Notes under the pieces: generated by a model
Seen by the model: the letters and a program-made list of their open reading frames with translations, nothing else
Databases searched by the model: none
Told to the model about the DNA's origin: nothing
DNA from: Clostridium sp. CAG:575
GTDB lineage: Bacteria > Bacillota > Clostridia > TANB77 > CAG-508
DNA length: 10,815 bases
Assembly: GCA_000435535.1 (NCBI GenBank)
Contig: FR884564.1
Span: 92,737 to 103,551, forward strand
Reading direction: 5' to 3'
In this document: piece by piece, positions 1 through 5,989 of the stretch
Layout of the letters: each line of letters opens with the position of its first letter
Position numbering within the stretch: position 1 is the first letter of the stretch
Made by a program: the position numbers and the translations under genes

Positions 1-1101
1 AAAATTCCAAAATCAGCAGCAGTTAATGAAAGTGTAAATTTGGCCAAAAGATATGGACATTCATCAAGTGCTAATTTTGTAAACGCAATTTTAAGAAAGG
101 TTGAAAAAACTGATTATGAAGAACTGATTTTAAAGCTAGATAATACCAAGACTTTACAAAAACAATCAACAGAAAGCACAAATCTTACACAAGAACAATC
201 TTTATCTGTTATTTTTTCAATGCCTGAATGGATTGTAAAAAAATTGGTTAAAGAATATGGCTTGGAAAAGGCAAAAGAAATTTGTAAAAATTCTAATTTA
301 AAACCTAAAACTACTATTAGGGTAAATAATTTAAAAACAAATAAAGAAGAGTTAAAAAATCTTTTGGAAGAAAGAAATATTGAATATAAAGAAACAGATT
401 TAATGGATTTTCTAATATTAAATAAAATAAAAAATATTGAAAATTTAGACTTATTTAAAAAAGGTTATTTTACTGTTCAAGATATATCTGCAGGTTTAAC
501 TGCGATAGTATTAAATTCTAGTCCAAATGATAAGGTGTTAGATGCGTGTGCGGCACCTGGTGGAAAAACAACCCATATGGCAGAATTAATGCAAAATAAA
601 GGACAAATTGAAGCTTGGGATATATATGAACATAGAACGAAATTAATAGAACAAAATGCTAAAAGACTAGGGGTAAATATAATTAAAACAACTATACAAG
701 ATGCAACTATTTTTGATGAAAGCAAAATTGAAAAATTTGATAAAATTTTATTAGATGTGCCATGTTTAGGAATAGGTGTAATCAAAAGAAAACCAGATAT
801 AAAATGGTGCAGACAACCAGAAGATGTTGAAAAAATAACAAAAATACAACAACAGATTTTAGAAAATTGTTCAAAATATTTAAAAAAAGGTGGATACTTA
901 GTTTATTCAACTTGTAGTATTTTTAAAGAAGAGAATGAAAAGAATGTACAAAAGTTTTTACAAAATAATTCCAATTTTAAGATTATACCTATAGATAAAA
1001 ATAAGATTTCAATATTTTCTCAAAAAAATCAACAATTTTTAAATATTTTACCAGATGAAGAAAAAGATGGATTTTTTATTTGCAGATTACAAAAAATGTA
1101 A
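1..1101 (+). CDS. rsmB: 16S rRNA (cytosine-C5) methyltransferase RsmB, 5' end outside window
   Basis: The frame is open from base 1, and the residues before the TTG at 40 (KIPKSAAVNESVNLAKRYG) continue the NusB-like RNA-binding domain typical of RsmB, so the true start lies upstream and the TTG is not the start. The remaining 366 codons end with TAA at 1099-1101. Rossmann methyltransferase motifs are clear: the SAM-binding motif DACAAPGGKTTH at bases 541-576, motif IV DVPCLGIGV around 754-780 with the Pro-Cys pair, and motif VI YSTCS with the second, nucleophile Cys at 913-915. RsmB/Fmu enzymes methylate C967 (E. coli numbering) of 16S rRNA in the cytoplasm, using one Cys as nucleophile and the other for product release. 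It is a housekeeping gene and probably ends an upstream operon; its link to the pilus genes looks positional only. No strong intrinsic terminator is visible after it. Confidence 0.93.
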   Translation, partial: KIPKSAAVNESVNLAKRYGHSSSANFVNAILRKVEKTDYEELILKLDNTKTLQKQSTESTNLTQEQSLSVIFSMPEWIVKKLVKEYGLEKAKEICKNSNLKPKTTIRVNNLKTNKEELKNLLEERNIEYKETDLMDFLILNKIKNIENLDLFKKGYFTVQDISAGLTAIVLNSSPNDKVLDACAAPGGKTTHMAELMQNKGQIEAWDIYEHRTKLIEQNAKRLGVNIIKTTIQDATIFDESKIEKFDKILLDVPCLGIGVIKRKPDIKWCRQPEDVEKITKIQQQILENCSKYLKKGGYLVYSTCSIFKEENEKNVQKFLQNNSNFKIIPIDKNKISIFSQKNQQFLNILPDEEKDGFFICRLQKM

Positions 1102-1157
1102 ATTTTTCACTTGTATTACAACAATATTACATTTACATTACAAATGCTTTAAAACGA

Positions 1158-1185
1158 TTGACAATTATGCCATAAATGTTAAAAT
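1158..1185 (+). promoter_or_regulatory. Sigma-A-type promoter for the pilus operon
   Basis: A perfect -35 box TTGACA at 1158-1163 is followed after 16 bases by TAAAAT at 1180-1185 (5 of 6 matches to TATAAT). A TG pair at 1177-1178 makes it an extended -10. Transcription would start near 1192, leaving an untranslated leader of roughly 95 bases before the PilM-PilN start codon. It lies in the only gap between rsmB and the pilus genes, which supports a separate transcription unit. Confidence 0.62.
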
Positions 1186-1287
1186 TAATTAAGATTTATA
1201 TTATAAAATGTAAATAAAAAACACGTATTATAAATAAAAAAATGCAAAATATATTATTATAGAAAAAAACAAAAAAAAGGAGTAAAA

Positions 1288-2934
1288 ATGTCAACTTGCT
1301 TAGGATTGTATATAGAAAATAACTTAATTAAATATGCCAAAGTAACTAAAGAACATGACCAAGTAAAAGTAGAATCTTTTGGAACTAAATTTTATGACAA
1401 TCTTGATCAAGCTATAAAACAAGTTATAGAGGAAACATATAGTTATAGAATTCCAATAAGTACAAATTTATCTGAAGAAATTTACAATTATTTTAATGTT
1501 TTTGGATTATTAAGCAAAAAAGATTTACCAAAAGCTATAAAAACTGAATTTGAAGCTTATTGTGGAGATAAAGGATATAATCCAAATGTTTTTGAAACAA
1601 GATATGCACTTACTCCAAACACACAGGAAAAAGAAAAAATAAAGGTAATACATGTAAGTGAAAATAAAATTGAATTAAATAAAAAGTTACAAAAGTTTAG
1701 TTCATATCATTTACAAAATATTGCACCAATATCTATGACAATATCAGATATTACTGAATTTGACGAGAGACAAAATGCACTCATTGTAAATATAGAAGAA
1801 AAAACAATAATTACAACAATTTTAGATCAAAAGATTTATGATATAAATATATTAGACATAGGAAGCCAAGAAATACTTGATAAAATAAATTTAAAAGAAA
1901 ACTCTTATGCAAAAGCGTATGAAATATGTAAAGAAACAACAATTTATACATCAGAAGGAAAAGGACTAAACGATTATGAAGAAGACACAAATTATTTAGA
2001 AGATATAATGCCAACATTATATCAAATAGTAGGACAATTAAGAAAAATAATAAATGAGAGTATGGACAAAATAGAAAAAGTTTATATTACTGGAACAGCA
2101 GCATTAATAAACAATATAGATTTATATTTTGAAGAATATCTTGAAGGAGTAAAATGTGAAATATTAAAACCAAACTTTGTAAAGATATCACCAGAAATCA
2201 ATATTAAAGATTATGTGGAAGTAAATTCGGCTATATCATTAGCTTTAAATGGATTAGGTCAAGGGATTACTGGTATGAACTTCAAAAAAACATCTTTTAT
2301 GGATAAATTACCAGAATTTTTAAAGATGGAAATAGGACCAAGTAAAAAGAACAAAGAATCAAAGCCTAATAAATTAACAGAAAAATTCAAAGGAAATTTA
2401 TTTACAGTAGATTTTAATATGCCTTTGGATAAAATAGAAAAATCTATGTTACGTGGAGCTGGAGGTATTTTAATATTATTTATTATTTATTCTATATATT
2501 CTACTATATTAAACAACCAAATAGAAGAAAAAACAAAACTTGCACAAGAATCAATAGCCAACACAAATGCACAAATTCAAATGATAGAGAGCGACAAAAA
2601 CAAGATAACAACAAAAACAAATGATTATTCAACAAAAATATTAAATTTACAGCAAGTTAATGAACAAATATCAAATAATAACAAATTAAAAAAGTCAATA
2701 CCAATATTGCTTAATAAACTAATAAATATTATGCCAACAGGGGTACAAGTAACATCAATACAAAATACAACTGAAAAACATATTGTAATGCAAGTACAGT
2801 CAACAGAATATGATCAACTTGGGTATTTGACTTCAAGCTTAAGACTACAAAATGTATTAACAAATGTTTTACCCTCAACACCTCAAATGTCAAATAATAT
2901 TATTACCATACAGATTGAAGGTGATTTGCCATGA
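1288..2934 (+). CDS. pilM: PilM-PilN fusion, type IV pilus alignment complex protein
   Basis: A 548-residue protein with two parts. Residues 1 to about 340 have the layout of the actin-like PilM fold: an opening strand CLGLYIENNLIKYAKV, a middle strand pair NALIVNIEEKTIITTI (163-178) and a late VYITGTAALIN (265-275) resembling the adenosine-binding segment. Residues 340-385 are a charged linker holding VDFNMP (374-379), which resembles the PilN N-terminal INLLP-type segment that docks onto PilM. One membrane segment follows at about 389-408, then a coiled-coil-like region (410-475) and an alpha/beta domain (476-548) typical of PilN. PilM and PilN are usually separate proteins; here they are one chain, so the PilM part stays at the inner face of the membrane. 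The usual Asp-x-Gly phosphate motifs are replaced (YIE at 8-10, NIE at 168-170), so ATP binding is doubtful. The ribosome binding site AAAGGAG is at 1276-1282, and the stop overlaps the next gene by 4 bases (ATGA). Confidence 0.8.
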   Translation: MSTCLGLYIENNLIKYAKVTKEHDQVKVESFGTKFYDNLDQAIKQVIEETYSYRIPISTNLSEEIYNYFNVFGLLSKKDLPKAIKTEFEAYCGDKGYNPNVFETRYALTPNTQEKEKIKVIHVSENKIELNKKLQKFSSYHLQNIAPISMTISDITEFDERQNALIVNIEEKTIITTILDQKIYDINILDIGSQEILDKINLKENSYAKAYEICKETTIYTSEGKGLNDYEEDTNYLEDIMPTLYQIVGQLRKIINESMDKIEKVYITGTAALINNIDLYFEEYLEGVKCEILKPNFVKISPEINIKDYVEVNSAISLALNGLGQGITGMNFKKTSFMDKLPEFLKMEIGPSKKNKESKPNKLTEKFKGNLFTVDFNMPLDKIEKSMLRGAGGILILFIIYSIYSTILNNQIEEKTKLAQESIANTNAQIQMIESDKNKITTKTNDYSTKILNLQQVNEQISNNNKLKKSIPILLNKLINIMPTGVQVTSIQNTTEKHIVMQVQSTEYDQLGYLTSSLRLQNVLTNVLPSTPQMSNNIITIQIEGDLP

Positions 2935-3620
2935 AAAAATTAATAATTTCAATTCTAGTAATTTTATTGATTGTTTTAACTGGAATGACAGTTGTTAAAG
3001 GACTAAAAATAGGAAATATAAATATATTAGGAATTTCAGAATTAAAAAAAGAAAATGATGAATTAGATACAAAAGTAAAAGAAGCAACCAAATTGGCAAG
3101 TACAGATTATCAAAAAAAGATTGATGAATTAAATAAACAATTAAAAGAATTACAAAGTAAAAAAGAAGAATATCTTGACTTAGAAAATGTAAGTAGTGAA
3201 CAACAAATAAATGGTACTAATTCTTTAAATCAACCTTATAAAATGGAATATTTATATACGACGTTTGGAAAACATGCAAAGAATAATGGAATTAAAATAG
3301 ATATGGCATTTACTAGAAGTTCTTCAGGAGACGACAAATATTATAATATTAATTTTACTGCAACAGGAAGTTACATTAGAATAGCAGAATTTATTATGAA
3401 TATAGAAGATGACTCATCTTTAGGATTTAAAGTAGAGGAATTCAAGATGACACCATCAGCAGAAGGTGAAAATACACTGCAAGCAACGTTCGTTTGTAAA
3501 AATATAAAAATTGAAGACGTATCATCAAATACTGTTAGTACAAACCAAAATACGGATACTACAACAAACAGAAAACAAAATGCAACGAATGAAGTAAGTA
3601 GTAATACAACAGCACAATAG
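2931..3620 (+). CDS. pilO: PilO-like type IV pilus inner-membrane alignment protein
   Basis: A 229-residue bitopic protein. It has a short Lys-Lys start, one membrane helix at about 4-22, a coiled coil at about 37-83 (SELKKENDELDTKVKEATKL and on), then a small alpha/beta domain at about 100-196. Inside that domain, YNINFTATGSYIRIAEFI (138-155) is the strand-turn-helix pattern of PilO C-terminal domains, where the helix after Gly-Ser-Tyr precedes the last strands. The tail (197-229) is low complexity in Ser, Thr and Asn and may be disordered or glycosylated (inference). PilO proteins pair with PilN through coiled coils and ferredoxin-like domains outside the membrane. Its ATG overlaps the stop of the PilM-PilN gene by 4 bases, so translation is probably coupled, which fits a fixed ratio of partners. 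The call rests on topology and gene order more than on strict sequence identity. Confidence 0.7.
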   Translation: MKKLIISILVILLIVLTGMTVVKGLKIGNINILGISELKKENDELDTKVKEATKLASTDYQKKIDELNKQLKELQSKKEEYLDLENVSSEQQINGTNSLNQPYKMEYLYTTFGKHAKNNGIKIDMAFTRSSSGDDKYYNINFTATGSYIRIAEFIMNIEDDSSLGFKVEEFKMTPSAEGENTLQATFVCKNIKIEDVSSNTVSTNQNTDTTTNRKQNATNEVSSNTTAQ

Positions 3621-3634
3621 AAAGGAGTTTTAAT

Positions 3635-4072
3635 ATGGTAAAAAATATCATAAAAGAAATTATAATTTTATTACTTATGGTATTGGCAATTATCTTAGTA
3701 TTAGGTATTTTATTATATGATTATGTTCCAAATAACAAGATAATACCAGATAAAGTAGCATATACAACTCCAGAAAATGTGAGTAGCGAATTACAAACAG
3801 ATAGTGAAGTAGATACATCAGAAGTTTTAGTTACTTATCAAATAGATGCAACAGATTTAAAAAATTACAAAAAAACAAAAGATTATGTTGCAGGAAAAAG
3901 TAACCCATTTGAATCAATAATAAAAAATAACGAAACAGAAAAAAATACAACAACAGGAACATCTAGTAACACAAATGGAAGTGGAACGTCACAAAGTAGT
4001 ACTACATCATCAAATACACAAAACACAAACAATAATACTGAAGGATATTTGCCTGATAAAGGCACAAAATAA
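3635..4072 (+). CDS. Small bitopic pilus protein with PilP/GspC-like Asn-Pro-Phe motif
   Basis: A 145-residue protein with one N-terminal membrane helix at about 6-28, an extracytoplasmic segment (30-85), the short motif GKSNPFES (87-94), and a Thr/Ser/Asn-rich low-complexity tail from about 99. The NPF motif after a single helix recalls the linker 'R-(D/N)-P-F' of PilP and GspC, which in two-membrane cells joins the PilNO complex to the secretin. Its place directly after PilN and PilO fits the usual pilM-N-O-P order. The homology region domain that follows this motif in true PilP is absent here and only low-complexity sequence follows, so it would be a shortened PilP or an analogue that binds PilNO. 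The ribosome binding site AAAGGAG at 3621-3627 is well placed. The protein is real by context and start signal; the PilP link is inference. Confidence 0.6.
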   Translation: MVKNIIKEIIILLLMVLAIILVLGILLYDYVPNNKIIPDKVAYTTPENVSSELQTDSEVDTSEVLVTYQIDATDLKNYKKTKDYVAGKSNPFESIIKNNETEKNTTTGTSSNTNGSGTSQSSTTSSNTQNTNNNTEGYLPDKGTK

Positions 4073-4080
4073 TTAGTTAT

Positions 4081-4113
4081 TAACATTATATTTATAATAA
4101 CATTATAAATATA
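4081..4113 (+). repeat. AT-only inverted repeat and 10-base direct repeat before the pilin gene
   Basis: A perfect 11-base inverted repeat, TATATTTATAA at 4087-4097 and TTATAAATATA at 4103-4113, has a 5-base loop (TAACA). Overlapping it, TAACATTATA occurs twice, at 4081-4090 and 4098-4107 (period 17). As RNA it would form a hairpin about 40 bases before the pilin start codon; as DNA it could be an operator. A perfect TATAAT lies inside at 4093-4098, but no convincing -35 box is found 16-18 bases upstream. Confidence 0.5.
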
Positions 4114-4152
4114 GGATAGATAAATTTTAGAAAATACAAAAGGAGGAAAAAA

Positions 4153-4368
4153 ATGAAAGAACAAAAAGGTATTACATTAGTTGCTTTAGTAATCACAATT
4201 ATCATTCTTTTAATATTAGCAGGAATTTCAATTGCTACATTAACAGGTGAAAATGGATTATTCAAAAGAGCAAAAGATGCTAAAAATAATACAGTAGATG
4301 CACAAAACGCAGAAAATACAGCATTAAACTCTTACACAGATGCAATGAATAATGTATTAGATTTTTAA
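4153..4368 (+). CDS. pilA: Small type IV pilin, probable major pilin
   Basis: A 71-residue prepilin. The leader MKEQKG ends in Gly6, the expected prepilin peptidase site; the mature chain of 65 residues starts with Ile. The hydrophobic stretch ITLVALVITIIILLILAGIS and the following ATLTGENG match a pilin-like N-terminal signature common in low-GC Gram-positive genomes. After it only a helical, Ala/Asn/Asp-rich segment remains, with no room for the beta-sheet globular domain of ordinary pilins. Mature position 5 is Ala rather than the usual Glu. The ribosome binding site AAAAGGAGG (4138-4146) is the strongest in the locus, and a strong terminator follows at once, both fitting high expression. 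Being alone in its own gap-flanked segment suggests a structural subunit. It could instead be a minor pilin if another major pilin is encoded elsewhere. Confidence 0.85.
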   Translation: MKEQKGITLVALVITIIILLILAGISIATLTGENGLFKRAKDAKNNTVDAQNAENTALNSYTDAMNNVLDF

Positions 4369-4374
4369 TAAACT

Positions 4375-4414
4375 AGAAAAAGCATATGCATATTTATTGT
4401 ATATGCTTTTTTCT
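4375..4414 (+). terminator. Intrinsic terminator after the pilin gene
   Basis: The arms 4375-4390 (ending GCATATGCA) and 4398-4414 (starting TGTATATGC) pair over the 9-base core with one G-U pair and extend through an A-run/T-run and AG/CT. The loop is TATTTAT and six T follow the core. It starts six bases after the pilin stop codon. The A-run opposite the T-run could make it work in both directions. Genes downstream would need readthrough or their own promoter. Confidence 0.8.
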
Positions 4415-4453
4415 AAATTTATTTCACAAATTTTTATGTAGAACAAGTTTACT

Positions 4454-4494
4454 GAACAAATCTTTGAGTTTTTCAGATTTGTTCTTAGATTTTT
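4454..4494 (+). terminator. Second stem-loop, weak terminator or regulatory hairpin
   Basis: A perfect 10-base inverted repeat, GAACAAATCT at 4454-4463 and AGATTTGTTC at 4475-4484, has an 11-base loop and is followed by TTAGATTTTT. A further copy of GAACAA at 4441-4446 could pair with the same TTGTTC arm as an alternative. The T-run is interrupted, so termination would be weak. It lies in the pilin-pilD gap. Confidence 0.4.
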
Positions 4495-4525
4495 AAGATA
4501 TATAAAACTTACAGTAAATATTAAG

Positions 4526-4562
4526 AAAGGAGAATGCTTATTTAAAGCATTAAAACAATATG
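4526..4562 (+). promoter_or_regulatory. Ribosome binding site split from the pilD start by a hairpin
   Basis: The Shine-Dalgarno AAAGGAG (4526-4532) lies 27 bases before the pilD ATG at 4560, far beyond normal spacing. Between them, AATGCTT (4533-4539) and AAGCATT (4545-4551) form a perfect 7-base stem with loop ATTTA. Folding it removes 19 bases and leaves about 8 between the two signals, which is ideal. An ATG inside the stem (4534-4536) is one base from the Shine-Dalgarno and opens only a three-codon frame. An in-frame stop at 4551-4553 rules out a longer PilD start. Confidence 0.6.
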
Positions 4563-5342
4563 GATATATTTTTATATATAATTTTCTTTATAATGGGAAT
4601 AACATTTGGAAGTTTTTATACACTTGCAGTATATAGAATACCGAAAAAACAAGATATTACACATACACACTCATATTGTCCAAATTGTAATCATAAATTA
4701 GGTATTTTAGATTTAATACCAGTGTTTAGTTACATATTTTTAGGTGCAAAATGCAGATATTGTGGACAAAAAATAAGACCAAGATACTTTATATTAGAGA
4801 CTCTTTCAGGAGTGATGTTTATTATTTTTGCTTATTTACTAAAAATGAGTATTTACAATATGAATAAAATAGTGATATTTGAATATTGCTTTTTGATTTT
4901 ATATTTTACATTTATAGTGCTAATGGCAGGAATAGACAAGGAAAAGAAAAATATAAACAAATCAGTATTAGTATATGGAATAGTAATATCTATGTTGTAT
5001 ATGATATATCTATACATAATAGAAAATACTAGTATAGATAGATATGTTATATATTTGTTAATTTCAATTTTATTCTTATGGTTAGCCAAAAATATAAAAA
5101 AAGAATCTAATATATATGCATATTCAATTGTTACAATATTAATGATAATGACCATTTTTACAGGAGAATGGACAACAATAATGACGAGTATAACAACATT
5201 ATTGGCATTATTGATATATAAATTGATAAAGAAAATAATTATGAAGAAAAAAGAAAAAGAACCTATTCCAATTGGATTTTTTCTAGCTTTTACTAATATA
5301 TTGTATATGATTATATTTATGCTGTTGCTTAGAAATTCTTAA
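4560..5342 (+). CDS. pilD: Prepilin-peptidase-like membrane protein (PilD/GspO family) lacking GxGD
   Basis: A 260-residue polytopic protein of normal family length. The start, ITFGSFYTLAVYRIP (14-28), is the hallmark N-terminal helix of A24 peptidases. The cytoplasmic N-methyltransferase domain follows with two cysteine pairs, C40-x2-C43 and C65-x2-C68, and the conserved IRPRYFILETLSG (72-84). About seven more hydrophobic segments follow, ending with IPIGFFLAF (236-244), close to the family's C-terminal P-x-G-P-F segment. The first catalytic Asp is present as D126 (MAGIDKEKKN). The second should sit in a GxGDxKL motif near residue 184; here the text reads KKESNIYAYS, with Asn184 in place of Asp and no glycines. 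Family knowledge says both Asp are needed for cleavage of prepilins at the membrane, so the peptidase activity may be lost while the methyltransferase part remains; this is inference. The frame is intact, so it is not an obvious pseudogene. Confidence 0.82.
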   Translation: MDIFLYIIFFIMGITFGSFYTLAVYRIPKKQDITHTHSYCPNCNHKLGILDLIPVFSYIFLGAKCRYCGQKIRPRYFILETLSGVMFIIFAYLLKMSIYNMNKIVIFEYCFLILYFTFIVLMAGIDKEKKNINKSVLVYGIVISMLYMIYLYIIENTSIDRYVIYLLISILFLWLAKNIKKESNIYAYSIVTILMIMTIFTGEWTTIMTSITTLLALLIYKLIKKIIMKKKEKEPIPIGFFLAFTNILYMIIFMLLLRNS

Positions 5343-5367
5343 AATAATAGTAAAATTAAATATTACT

Positions 5368-5507
5368 CTACTTTTATAATTAATAATTTTTTGTTTTGTA
5401 GTGACTCGTGGGGACCGTTCAAAAATTCTTAAAAGTTTTGAAAACTTTTATTAGAATTTTTAGAATGGGGCAACGAAAAATAAAAAATTATTAATTTATA
5501 AAAGTAG
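5368..5507 (+). repeat. Nested 140-base palindromic element between pilD and the minor pilins
   Basis: The outer arms, 5368-5397 and 5477-5507, both carry CTACTTTTATAA and TTAATAATTTTTT as reverse complements. They differ by one extra base (5495) and one position that would be a G-U pair in RNA. An inner arm pair, AAAAATTCT (5421-5429) with AGAATTTTT (5453-5461), continues into TAAAAGTTTT/AAAACTTTTA (5430-5439/5441-5450). Between the two stems, both sides carry GGGG on the same strand: GTGGGGACCGTTC (5408-5420) and GAATGGGGCAACG (5463-5475). The 211-base gap holds no coding frame of note. It may be a short non-autonomous mobile element or a structured RNA; no target duplication is evident. 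Confidence 0.6.
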
Positions 5508-5551
5508 AAGTGGTAACTTATTAAATGAATATCTAGAAGGGATAAAGATTA

Positions 5552-5977
5552 ATGAAAAATGAAAATGGATTTACAGGAATTGATATTGTTATTTCAGTTA
5601 TAATAATAACTATATTTGTAGCTTTTATAGCAAATCTGATAACAAATATAAATTTAAAATCAACAGGAATAGAGAGAAAAACAAAAGCGACATCTTATGC
5701 GGTTCAAGAAATAGAAAAATTGAAAGCTCAAGGGTATAAAGAAGATTATGAAAATAAAGGAATTTCACAAAAAGACACTTTGGATGAACAAGACATATAT
5801 AGCAATAGTGAATTTACAGGATATCATAAAAAGACAACAATAGAAGATTATGTTTTAATACAAAATGATACTACAAAAGAGGCTAATCTAGTAAAAAAAG
5901 TAACGGTAGAAATATCATATCTATTAGCTAATAAAGAGCAAAATATACAAATTTCTACTATTATAGCAAAAGATTAA
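5552..5977 (+). CDS. PilV/GspI-like minor pilin
   Basis: A 141-residue prepilin-like protein. The leader MKNENG ends in Gly6, and the mature chain starts with Phe, as in most type IV pilins (GFTGIDIV). The hydrophobic helix runs to about residue 32, followed by ATSYAVQEIEKLKAQGY (46-62). That is the 'A-x-x-x-A-x-E-x-x-E' helix end typical of PilV and GspI proteins. A strand pattern, VKKVTVEISYLL and NIQISTIIAKD, closes the protein as in that family. Mature position 5 is Asp instead of Glu, keeping the charge. Minor pilins of this class help start fibre assembly at the inner-membrane machinery. The Shine-Dalgarno AAGGG (5537-5541) is ten bases before the ATG; the 140-base palindrome lies just upstream. 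The next gene starts 12 bases after its stop, so they are surely co-transcribed. Confidence 0.75.
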   Translation: MKNENGFTGIDIVISVIIITIFVAFIANLITNINLKSTGIERKTKATSYAVQEIEKLKAQGYKEDYENKGISQKDTLDEQDIYSNSEFTGYHKKTTIEDYVLIQNDTTKEANLVKKVTVEISYLLANKEQNIQISTIIAKD

Positions 5978-5989
5978 TGGAGGAAACAT

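Noticed and set aside
477..785. Minus-strand open frame of 102 residues inside rsmB, and similar minus-strand frames within pilM, the PilP-like gene, pilD, pilT and pilC
   Set aside because: All lie opposite well-supported genes, have hydrophobic or biased composition from reversed AT-rich codons, and lack start signals of their own.
40..1101. RsmB starting at the TTG at base 40
   Set aside because: The reading frame is open back to base 1 and the upstream residues continue the conserved NusB-like domain, so the start is outside the window.
1111..1121. Palindrome TTGTATTACAA upstream of the operon promoter, near further ATTACA copies
   Set aside because: Short odd-length AT-rich palindromes are expected by chance in such sequence; it is too far from the promoter boxes (1158-1185) to call an operator without conservation data.
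4479..4506. Promoter for pilD with TTGTTC as -35 and TATAAA as -10
   Set aside because: The spacer is 16 bases but the -35 matches only half of the consensus and lies in a hairpin arm; AT-rich DNA gives many such pairs.
5368..5507. Nested palindrome read as a phase-variable invertible promoter
   Set aside because: The outer arms differ by an indel, which frequent recombination would tend to even out, and the inside is itself a palindrome with no clear promoter in either direction. Kept only as one option to test.
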